From contig JAJYUH010000014.1 in NCBI GenBank assembly GCA_021792635.1, positions 1 to 64,000 of the forward strand: a stretch of DNA of 64,000 nucleotides. The letters are read 5' to 3'. Numbering within the stretch: position 1 is the stretch's first letter; each line of letters starts with the position of its first letter. The notes under the pieces were generated by a model. It saw only the letters and a program-made list of their open reading frames with translations. It was not told the DNA's origin and ran no database searches. The stretch is from Natronospirales bacterium (lineage in GTDB: Bacteria; Pseudomonadota; Gammaproteobacteria; Natronospirales; REEB76). Both the position numbers and the translations under genes were made by a program. Of the stretch, positions 1 to 7,188 are shown in pieces.

Positions 1-30
1 GGTTGTCCCGCTTCCCCTAACCTCCGAAAA

Positions 31-122
31 CGGTGGCTACCCCCCGATGAAATCGGTGGCTACCATCCCGTGAAATGGGTGGCTCCCATGAGGTGAAATC
101 CCTGGCTCCCATTACGTGAAAT
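31..122. repeat. Four tandem 23-bp units, probable IS21-type terminal repeat array
   Basis: Four consecutive 23-bp units lie at 31-53, 54-76, 77-99 and 100-122. Each has a GTGGCTNCC-like core and ends in GAAAT; the last runs into GAAATACGCAATC. From general knowledge, IS21-family elements carry several transposase-binding repeats near their ends, with a terminal-most copy ending in a GGAATACGCA-like string, so I infer an IS end here. The element would lie mostly left of position 1, with its border around 125-140 (an ACA occurs at 134-136). No transposase gene is in the window, so the family assignment is tentative. Confidence 0.5.
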
Positions 123-138
123 ACGCAATCAGTACATC

Positions 139-498
139 GCGACGGTAGGCGCTGCCTTTTGCGGATTATGTAAGTCTTACGAGAATTTCCTGTCCAGCAC
201 GAATGGGGTTAGCTGGGAAACGCTGCCAGGTATGCCCATTGATGCGGAACCGCTGTCCATTGCAGCCAGCGGAACCCGCATTGTAGCGGTGGGTTTTGGA
301 GGCACAATAATTTCTGCGTCCAATTCGAGTGGAAATTCTCCTCCACCCGGCGTTCCTTCAGCGGGTGGGGGAACAACATCGTCTACAGGGACAGCAAACG
401 GTGGCGGCAGTGAAGACCTGGTGATGCTTGCTTTTTTATATATTCTGATCTGCCTGAAAAATCGTCTTGATTTGAGGACTTTTACAAAGCGGAGATAA
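139..498 (+). pseudogene. 3' fragment of a secreted repeat (BNR/Kelch-like) protein with a C-terminal sorting-type tail
   Basis: The frame is open from the IS-like border to the stop at 498. It reads through a motif of the kind STNGVSWE followed by AASGTRIVAVGFGGTI, which resembles repeats of secreted photosystem/BNR-like proteins ('S.NG..W' then 'VAVG..GTI'). A Pro/Ser/Gly/Thr linker follows, then a GGGS motif, a hydrophobic stretch (about LVMLAFLYILICL) and basic residues, which looks like a GlyGly-CTERM-type tail. The 5' part of the gene is missing, apparently cut by the IS-like repeat array. An ATG at 232 could start an 88-residue protein, but it falls inside the repeat, so I regard the whole as a truncated gene. 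Confidence 0.5.
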
Positions 499-591
499 AC
501 CGTGAAGTGTTATGGGAATCATGAAGCGTAGCCTATCGACGAACCACCAACCTCAGCATTATGAGCGCCGTGTCTGACCCTACTTTCCCCC

Positions 592-695
592 AATATCTCG
601 CGCCAATCGTCACGGCTTCCCGGCCATGTCAGGCGCATTTCACGGTTTATCGCAAGAAGCTTTGATATCTTCGCTCCAACGCATCTTTCGACGGC
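592..695. repeat. Dispersed ~104-bp repeat, copy 1 (overlaps the 3' end of the HNH gene)
   Basis: This segment matches 4496-4599 over its whole length with scattered substitutions and essentially no gaps. Shared strings include GCGCCAAT, GTCACGG, CCATGTCAG, CGCAT, CGGTTTAT, GCAAGAAGC and CGACGGC. Copy 1 covers the last codons of the leftward HNH gene fragment and the DNA beyond its stop. Copy 2 is therefore probably a second decayed copy of the same gene end rather than an independent element. Confidence 0.65.
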
Positions 696-1090
696 CGATC
701 CGCAGTCCGAGAGGGCAAGAACAATTCAGAATTGTGCAGCGCCTGCAATCCGTATTTAAGCATCGGCCCGTCTTCTTCCCTGAGCACGTCTTCCCGTACT
801 TCGATCACGTAATCCGGCCGGATGCCAATAATCGCGCGATCAAAGGCGGCGTGGTGGATTTTGCATAGAGAAAGTCCATTTGAAACTTCCGGGTGCCCAT
901 CCGGGTCGGAATCCGGGATGATATGGGCCGCATCCAACAGTTCCCGGTGCTTGAGCCGGCACATGGCACAGTGGGTCCGGTAGGCGTCCAGCGCCCGCTC
1001 GCTAAATGATGCCTGATGAAGTCGAACCTGAACGGCGGCTGCCACAGCATTCTCCGGCCGGATGACTAGCCTATAATGCGCGAGTCGCAC
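647..1090 (-). pseudogene. HNH endonuclease, C-terminal half only
   Basis: The protein has a clear HNH nuclease core: CAMCRLKH, then LLDAAHIIPD, then SNGLSLCKIHHAAFDR, followed by the conserved tail IGIRPDYVIEVREDVL. Such proteins (putative restriction-type HNH endonucleases) are usually about 300 residues with an N-terminal recognition domain. Here only about 130 family-like residues remain. The frame begins at a GTG right beside the divergent desaturase gene, and the first 12-15 residues do not look like the family. I conclude that the N-terminal half has been lost. The two zinc/structural Cys pairs and the HNH histidines are intact, so a free-standing nuclease domain cannot be fully excluded. 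Confidence 0.6.
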
Positions 1091-1104
1091 GGCCGGACAA
1101 AGTT

Positions 1105-2241
1105 ATGCAGGATGTGACGCAGGTGGCAGGGTTTGGCGCCGGGCACCGAAATGATGAAGGTGCAACACAGCGTTTGAAGTTCGCAGCGGATACTGGTTTC
1201 CACCGCGAGCTGCGCCGGCGGGTCGAAGCGCTGTTCCGCGAGCGGGGTATCCGGGAGCGCGACTGCCCGCGCATGTACTTCAAGACCGCGGTGGTGCTGG
1301 CCGCATTTGCGCTTTCCTACGGCCTGCTGGTGTTCGCCGTCCGCACTTGGTGGCAGGCGCTGCCGCTGGCCGTGCTGCTGGGGCTTACCATCGCCGAGAT
1401 CGGTTTCAACATTCAGCACGACGGCGGCCACAAGGCTTATTCCAGCCGACCCTGGGTCAACAAACTCATGGCGATGACGCTCGATCTGGTGGGCGGCAGT
1501 TCTTATATGTGGCGCTGGAAGCACGTGGTGTTCCATCACATGTACGTCAACGTGGTGGGCCACGACACCGACATTGACCTCGGCATCTTCGGCCGTCTGA
1601 GCCCGCAGCAGCCGCGTCGCGGCGTGTACCGCTGGCAGCAGTGGTACTTGTGGCCACTGTACGGTTTGATGGCAATCAAGTGGCATTTCTACGACGACTA
1701 CCGCGATTTCATCACCGGGCGCATGGGCGTTAACCGTTTCCCCCGGCCGCGCGGTTGGGAGCTGGTGCTATTCGTGGGCGGCAAGCTCGTGTTCCTGGTG
1801 CTCGCCTTCGGCATCCCCTTGCTGTTCCATCCGCTGTGGGTGGTGCTGCTGTTCTACGTCATCACCGTGGGAGTGCTGGGTGTGGCGTTGAGTGTGGTTT
1901 TTCAGTTGGCGCACGCAGTCGAAGAAGCACGGTTTCCAGCGCCGCAACCCGGAACGACCCGGATGCAGGAACCCTGGGCAGTGCATCAGGTGGAAGCCAC
2001 GGTGGATTTCGCGCGCGGCAACCGACTTGTGTCATGGCTGGTAGGCGGACTCAATTTCCAGATCGAACATCATCTGTTTCCGACGATCTGCCATGCCAAT
2101 TACCAGACCATCTCGAATGTCGTGGAAGACACGTGCCGCGAGTACGGCGTGCCATACAAAGCAAACCTCAATTTCCATGCGGCAGTCGCGTCCCATTACC
2201 GCTGGTTGAAACACATGGGGGCGGCCGGCGTGGCAGGTTGA
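1105..2241 (+). CDS. Membrane fatty acid desaturase (acyl-CoA/linoleoyl desaturase type)
   Basis: This is an integral-membrane di-iron desaturase introducing a double bond into acyl chains. All three histidine boxes are visible: HDGGH, HVVFHH and QIEHH. Hydrophobic segments flank them near residues 55-95 and 225-265. The opening KFAADTGFHRELRRRV followed by RDCPRMYFKTA is typical of the front-end/linoleoyl-CoA desaturase group, and the length of 378 residues suits the family. No good ribosome binding site precedes the ATG at 1105, so translation may start a little differently. It is not obviously in an operon; the upstream neighbour is a decayed, oppositely oriented HNH gene. Confidence 0.85.
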   Translation: MQDVTQVAGFGAGHRNDEGATQRLKFAADTGFHRELRRRVEALFRERGIRERDCPRMYFKTAVVLAAFALSYGLLVFAVRTWWQALPLAVLLGLTIAEIGFNIQHDGGHKAYSSRPWVNKLMAMTLDLVGGSSYMWRWKHVVFHHMYVNVVGHDTDIDLGIFGRLSPQQPRRGVYRWQQWYLWPLYGLMAIKWHFYDDYRDFITGRMGVNRFPRPRGWELVLFVGGKLVFLVLAFGIPLLFHPLWVVLLFYVITVGVLGVALSVVFQLAHAVEEARFPAPQPGTTRMQEPWAVHQVEATVDFARGNRLVSWLVGGLNFQIEHHLFPTICHANYQTISNVVEDTCREYGVPYKANLNFHAAVASHYRWLKHMGAAGVAG

Positions 2242-2388
2242 GCACAGCGGACCGGTCAGCGCCGAACAGCCATGCGTGCAATCTCCAGCCCCGAGAGACA
2301 ATGGGGCCGGGTCTTGCATTGATGCGTGACGAAATTGGCAGGCAACAGTTTATCAACTGAAATTCTGATTACGCCGATGATTCCGCGA

Positions 2389-2549
2389 TCAAAGGTGTCC
2401 AGTCAGCCCGAGTAAACGCAGGAACGCATCCATCTGTGCCGTGCAGGCGCCCGGTGTGCCGAGCAGGGCGTTGATTTCTGCATGGGACAAATCCACCGGC
2501 AACACTTGGGCGCGGCCGCCGAATTGATTCACCTTTGCGGCAAAGGCCC
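2389..2549 (-). pseudogene. Alpha/beta hydrolase C-terminal remnant
   Basis: Read leftward, about 52 residues resemble the C-terminus of alpha/beta hydrolases: AAKVNQFGGRAQVLPVDLSH then EINALLGTPGA and a final amphipathic helix. In intact relatives this part follows the catalytic Asp and contains the catalytic His (here in DLSHAEIN). Nothing upstream in this frame resembles a hydrolase core, and the nearest ATG lies inside the start of the divergent propeller gene. It is therefore a tail left after deletion of the rest of the gene. The identification rests on pattern memory. Confidence 0.45.
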
Positions 2550-2627
2550 GGACCTGCGGGCAAGGGATCCTGGCTCGCCGGCTGGATGTAACATGACGCA
2601 GATTTGCGCGCTTCAGGAGGTGCTGAC

Positions 2628-4133
2628 ATGAATACAACCGCACGGTTCATTTGCACGGTTCTGACGGCAGCCTGCCTGCCCATCTCGATGATGTGCGCGC
2701 AGCCGGTGCTCGCCGCTGCACACGCAGACTGGACGATGTTCGGTTGGGACGTGGGCCGCAGCAGCGCACCCAATGTGCCCATGGGTATCACCGCGGCCAA
2801 CCTGAAGATGCTGCAACGCCAGCAGATTAGGATTGACGGCACGGTGGATGCGTCCGCGATCTACCTGCATGGCGTTAATGTGAAAGGCACCCTGCATAAT
2901 GTTTTCTTCGTCACCACCACCTACGGCAAGACCCTTGCCATTGATGCCGACCGCGGCGCGGTGTTGTGGGAATTCACGCCCGCGAGTTACGACAGCCTGA
3001 AAGGCAGCTACCGGATTACGACGGCGACGCCGGTGGCCGATCCCGATCGCCAAGCCATATACGCGGCCTCGCCGGACGGGATAATCCGCAAGCTGGCGGT
3101 GGCCGACGGCCGCGTGGAATGGCGCACCTCCATAACCCGCTTGCCGGCACGCGAGAAGATCGCCTCGCCGCTGACGTTTTTCAACGGCCGCGTGATCGCC
3201 ACCACCGGTGGCTACATCGGCGATGAGCCGCCTTACCAGGGCCACGTCGCGATCCTTGACGCAAACACCGGCAAGCTGCTGCATGTGTGGAATGCACTGT
3301 GCAGCAACCAGCTCAAATTGCTGGACCCGAGATCCTGCCCGCAAAGCGATGCGGCCATCTGGGGCCGGGCAGGCGCGGTCATTGACGCGAAGACGGGCAA
3401 TATCTTTGTGGCCACCGGCAACGCGCTGTGGAACGGCGTCCAGTACTGGGGCGACGCCGTGATTGAGCTTAATGCCGACGCCACCCAAATCCTCGGCAAC
3501 TACACCCCCACCAACACGGACTATCTCAACGACAATGACCTGGATGTGGGCTCCACGTCGCCCGTGCTGACCGGCGGGCCGTATGTGGTGCAGGGTGGGA
3601 AGGATGGAGTTCTGGATATCCTGGACTGGCGCAAGCTGCAAGGAGCGGCGCCGCATCGCGGCGGCGAATCATCCAGTGTTCCTACGCCCGACGGTGCCAA
3701 GCTGTTCACCGCACCGGCCGTTTGGCATCACGCCGGCGCGACATGGATCTATGTGGCAGACAATGGCGGTACGGTGGCGTTCACGCTGCATGGCGATACG
3801 CTGCACCGGGAGTGGCACAACGATCGCGCGGGTACCAGCCCGGCCGTCTCCGACGGCATGGTGTTTGTGTACGATCCGCATGGCGGTCTGTATGTGTACA
3901 ACGCCACCAGCGGGCGACAACTCGACGAACTCGATTGCGGCGGCGGCCACTGGAACAGTCCGATCGTGGTGGACGGCATGATTGCGCTCCCGGAAGGCGA
4001 CGCCAACGATCACGATACCAGCGGTGTGCTGGATATATGGCGCTTGCCACCGCTTCTCACAAGAAAACCTAATATCGCCGGTAAAAGAACCATGGCAGCG
4101 GAGTCACGGATGTCACCCGGAGCCCCCGAGTAA
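2628..4133 (+). CDS. Secreted PQQ-like beta-propeller repeat protein
   Basis: The ATG at 2628 has an AGGAGG ribosome site at 2615-2620, and the protein opens with a signal peptide ending near PVLAAA. The mature part (about 470 residues) is built from PQQ/quinoprotein-type propeller blades: 'G.tlAIDAdrGavLWEf', 'DGIIRKLAVADGRVEWRT', 'GHVAILDANTGKLL', 'GTVAFTLHGD' and 'GGLYVYNATSGRQL'. It probably acts in the periplasm or outside the cell. No heme motif or clear dehydrogenase Asp/Glu pair was recognised, so enzymatic activity is uncertain and a binding or scaffold role is possible. It appears to be monocistronic. Confidence 0.75.
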   Translation: MNTTARFICTVLTAACLPISMMCAQPVLAAAHADWTMFGWDVGRSSAPNVPMGITAANLKMLQRQQIRIDGTVDASAIYLHGVNVKGTLHNVFFVTTTYGKTLAIDADRGAVLWEFTPASYDSLKGSYRITTATPVADPDRQAIYAASPDGIIRKLAVADGRVEWRTSITRLPAREKIASPLTFFNGRVIATTGGYIGDEPPYQGHVAILDANTGKLLHVWNALCSNQLKLLDPRSCPQSDAAIWGRAGAVIDAKTGNIFVATGNALWNGVQYWGDAVIELNADATQILGNYTPTNTDYLNDNDLDVGSTSPVLTGGPYVVQGGKDGVLDILDWRKLQGAAPHRGGESSSVPTPDGAKLFTAPAVWHHAGATWIYVADNGGTVAFTLHGDTLHREWHNDRAGTSPAVSDGMVFVYDPHGGLYVYNATSGRQLDELDCGGGHWNSPIVVDGMIALPEGDANDHDTSGVLDIWRLPPLLTRKPNIAGKRTMAAESRMSPGAPE

Positions 4134-4623
4134 TTGCGGTCATGATCGAACTCTAGGACCGCCGGCTTGTCTCTGATGGAAGACATGGATCTAGCCTGCG
4201 GTGACGGAATACGGCAGCGGCATGAGGGCCTCACCGTCCGGTCGGATGGGCGCGGCCCTCGCAACTCTCAAACCCGCGGAGCTGAGTATGAAAACGAAAA
4301 TAGCGGCTCAATTTGACACCACGCAGCGTCGGACATTGAGCATGCTGCTCGGGATATTCGGCCTGTGATCGCCTGCTCCGGGTCGGACCGGCATAACCGC
4401 TTGATAAGCCAACGAAACATGCAAAAATAGCGCCTGAATCACCGCTTAAGCGGGCCATTTTCCCATTCACAGCGATGTTCCAAGGAAGGAACCAAAATAT
4501 CCTGCGCCAATTGTCACGGACTTCCTGTCCATGTCAGACGCATACCGCGGTTTATGCAAGAAGCCCTGATACCGCCATTCCAGCACCTCTTCCGACGGCT
4601 ATGACTACGCGCAACCGCGCGTG
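4134..4623. other. Gene-poor spacer with a decayed repeat copy
   Basis: No convincing gene was found between the propeller gene and the lipoprotein gene. The stretch contains copy 2 of the 104-bp repeat (4496-4599) and a perfect 12-bp palindrome, CCGCTTAAGCGG, at 4442-4453. The palindrome is followed by CCATTTTCCC rather than a clean T-run. Short frames on either strand encode arginine/serine-rich nonsense-like peptides without recognisable motifs. Confidence 0.5.
4496..4599. repeat. Dispersed ~104-bp repeat, copy 2
   Basis: This is the second copy of the segment at 592-695, in the same orientation. In copy 1 the segment includes the last codons of an HNH endonuclease gene on the minus strand. 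Here no HNH core is found beyond the repeat, so this is likely the scar of a deleted paralogue or of a duplicated cassette end. Confidence 0.6.
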
Positions 4624-5385
4624 TCAATACGTTACGACAGTACGGCGCACGATCCGAGTACCTTCCACATCAATGACATTTTTCCCGGTCGGACATTTTA
4701 TGGCATCGTTGATGTCGTAACAGAAGATTACCTGCATGTGCAGCGTCTTGCCCGCATAACCTGGAGGTGCGGGAGGCATGACAGCTCTGGAAACGGCGCC
4801 AACGGAAGACTTATCCAATTCCTTATGCCCGCTGGACTTGACGATAACAATGTTGAGCGCTTTGCCGGCCAGGTAGTCGAAATCCACGGTCGTGTTGCCT
4901 GTTTCATCATAGAGGAGTGGATCCCTACCATAGACTTTCATACGGTTAATCGCTGCATAAACGTTGTACTCGAACGACTCAAAAGGTGTAAACATCTCGA
5001 GCGTCAGTCCGAATTCATGGGGTTGATCAGTATGAAGTCCGATTGGTTCAGGTGCCTTCGCGGTCACCACCTGCTGTAGCAATAGCTTGTCCAGATCAGG
5101 ATTTCCCGTACTTGCGACGACCACGGGATCTTTGATTTTCCCATTGGTGAACAGGAACTTCACCGTTGCATGTATCCCGGGCGCGGCCGGACTGGCCGCA
5201 TTGGTTGGCAAGCGTGCCACGCACTGGACGGCTTCAAACATCTCTGCTTGCCAAGTCGGATTCATCCAGTAGGGCTGCGTGGTCATTTTGAAGAAATCCG
5301 GCATATTGGCCTGCGGTGGCGCGGTGCCGCAGGCGCTCAAGACGCACACCAGTACCAAGACGGCCAAATTTCGGTATTCGCGCAT
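4624..5385 (-). CDS. Lipoprotein with two TonB C-terminal-like domains
   Basis: The ATG at 5385 starts a lipoprotein signal (hydrophobic VLVLVCV, lipobox LSAC); an in-frame GTG 12 bases upstream is the alternative. The mature protein of about 235 residues has two segments that look like the TonB C-terminal fold. One is 'ATVKFLFTNGKIKDPVVVASTG' with NPDLDKLLLQQV. The other is NIVIVKSSGHKELDKSS followed by AVSRAVMPPAPP. In TonB this domain touches outer-membrane receptors, but no TonB transmembrane/proline-rich N-terminus is present. A role in envelope protein contacts is inferred; substrate and partner are unknown. Confidence 0.55.
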   Translation of the reverse strand: MREYRNLAVLVLVCVLSACGTAPPQANMPDFFKMTTQPYWMNPTWQAEMFEAVQCVARLPTNAASPAAPGIHATVKFLFTNGKIKDPVVVASTGNPDLDKLLLQQVVTAKAPEPIGLHTDQPHEFGLTLEMFTPFESFEYNVYAAINRMKVYGRDPLLYDETGNTTVDFDYLAGKALNIVIVKSSGHKELDKSSVGAVSRAVMPPAPPGYAGKTLHMQVIFCYDINDAIKCPTGKNVIDVEGTRIVRRTVVTY

Positions 5386-5554
5386 GGCTGATTCCACTTG
5401 TCAGTGAACAATAGAGGGCAGGCTACGGCGTTTCATGGCCTGGGTGAAGCCCTGCTGTGAGCCTGAGCTTGGTATCCCACCCCTGTTCCGGCATGCTATA
5501 GAGCATAGCTGAAGATCAACCGAGTAATCGTCCTACAATAAGGGGCTATCCGTC

Positions 5555-7096
5555 ATGAAAATCCGGCTTTTCGTGCTGCTCGTTGCTTTGCTGCTGAACA
5601 TCAACGCGCTGGCGCAGACACCGGCACCGCCCGCGGGCCTTAATGCCTATGTGCACAAGGCCATGGCGCAGTGGCAGGTGCCGGGCCTGGCGGTGGCCAT
5701 CGTCAAGAACGGCAAGCTGGTATTCGCGCGCGGCTACGGAGTGCGCGAACTGGGCAAGCCCGGGAAGGTGAACGCGGATACGCTGTTCACCATCGGTTCC
5801 AATTCCAAGCAGTTCACGGTGGCGGCCCTGGGCACGCTGGTCTCGGCCGGCAAGCTCCGATGGGATGCGCCGGTGATTGATTACCTCAGGAACTTCCGGC
5901 TGAGGAGCGCGTATGTCACGCAGAACATCACGCTCAGCGATCTGCTCAGCCACCGTACGGGTTACTGCGATCCGCTGTGGATGTGGTACACCTCCGACGA
6001 CACCGCGGCCAACGCGATTGAGCGGCTGCGCTACCAGAAGCCAGACTATGGCTTCCGCGCCCGTTTCTGCTACAACAACACCATGTACCTGGCGGCCAGC
6101 CTGTTCATTCCCGCCATCACCGGCGAGAGCTGGAACGATTACGTGGCGCAACACCTGTTTATACCGCTCGGCATGACGCGCACCGACACCACGGAAGCGG
6201 CCGTGGAGGCCGCATCCAACGCCGCGCTGCCGCACGCGAAAATAGATGGCAGGGTTCGGGTGATCCGGCGCTACTGGGCCAACAACATGGATGTGTTCGC
6301 GTCGGTGGGCGGCATCAATTCCAGCGTGGATGACATGAGCCACTGGCTGGAGATGCTGCTGGCCGATGGAAAATACCATGGCAAGACGGTGCTGGACCCC
6401 GCCGTGATCCACGCCATGGAGACGCCGCACATGATTATCCCGGCGCACGACTGGATCGGGGACTGGATGCGCACCCAGACGCCGGACAGCCACTTTTATG
6501 CCTATGGTTACGGCTTCATGCTCCAGGATTACGGCAAATACAAAGTGGTGTGGCATGCGGGCGACATCAACGGTATGGCCTCGGCCATGGCGCTGGTGCC
6601 GTCCGAGCACCTGGGCGTGGTGGCGCTCTCCAACCTGGACCAGAATCGCGCGCCGGAAGGCGTGGTGTTCCACGTGCTGCAGGATTACCTGGGGCTTGCG
6701 CACTACGACGTGAGCCAGGCCATGTATGTTTACATGCACAAGGCAAATGCCAAGGACAAGGCCGCCGAGGCAAAGCTCGCGGCCATGCGTCAAAAGGATG
6801 CGCCGCTGCCGCTGTCCGCCTATGCGGGCCAATATCGGGACAAGTTCTACGGCATGGCACAGGTGACCGAGGAGCACGGGCATCTGGTCCTGCAACTTGG
6901 CAACCCGAGCTTCACGGGGGATCTCGAGCCGTGGCATGACAACACTTTCCGGGTGACCTGGCGTGACCGCTATTACGGCAGGAACTACGTGACGTTCGAT
7001 CTCAATGCGTTCGGCAAACCCGACAAACTGAGCTTTGCACTCGTACCGCTGCATTACGAGCGGGTGGAGAACTCGCCGGTAGCCGTGTCGCAGTAG
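5555..7096 (+). CDS. Exported serine hydrolase, beta-lactamase/class C fold with C-terminal DUF3471-like domain
   Basis: A signal peptide (residues 1-20, ending ALAQ) precedes a class C beta-lactamase-type domain. The SxxK nucleophile motif is S82-N-S-K85, and the Tyr motif is Y173-N-N175. The conserved context 'W.VPGLAVAIVKNGK...ARGYG' marks the serine beta-lactamase-like family, which includes DD-peptidases and esterases. The last about 90 residues (LSAYAGQYRDKFYG...) resemble the DUF3471 lipocalin-like tail often attached to such enzymes. Length is 513 residues. The substrate (peptidoglycan peptide, D-amino acid peptide or ester) cannot be told from sequence. Confidence 0.8.
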   Translation: MKIRLFVLLVALLLNINALAQTPAPPAGLNAYVHKAMAQWQVPGLAVAIVKNGKLVFARGYGVRELGKPGKVNADTLFTIGSNSKQFTVAALGTLVSAGKLRWDAPVIDYLRNFRLRSAYVTQNITLSDLLSHRTGYCDPLWMWYTSDDTAANAIERLRYQKPDYGFRARFCYNNTMYLAASLFIPAITGESWNDYVAQHLFIPLGMTRTDTTEAAVEAASNAALPHAKIDGRVRVIRRYWANNMDVFASVGGINSSVDDMSHWLEMLLADGKYHGKTVLDPAVIHAMETPHMIIPAHDWIGDWMRTQTPDSHFYAYGYGFMLQDYGKYKVVWHAGDINGMASAMALVPSEHLGVVALSNLDQNRAPEGVVFHVLQDYLGLAHYDVSQAMYVYMHKANAKDKAAEAKLAAMRQKDAPLPLSAYAGQYRDKFYGMAQVTEEHGHLVLQLGNPSFTGDLEPWHDNTFRVTWRDRYYGRNYVTFDLNAFGKPDKLSFALVPLHYERVENSPVAVSQ

Positions 7097-7188
7097 CGGA
7101 ATCAGAGGGAATGCCCACCGCCGCCACGGCCGGTGGTTTCGTGCCACAATGCAGCCCCGCCCGTGTAGTCCCTCCAAGGGAGAAACCC

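Noticed and set aside
31..122. CRISPR array
   Set aside because: The 23-bp units are directly adjacent without unique spacers, so they are a tandem array and not CRISPR.
626..868. Rightward 80-residue frame over the HNH gene
   Set aside because: The opposite strand has a clear HNH domain; the rightward frame has no motif.
4442..4453. Perfect palindrome CCGCTTAAGCGG as a terminator or operator
   Set aside because: No loop, no T-run and no gene clearly served by it; 12-bp palindromes can occur by chance.
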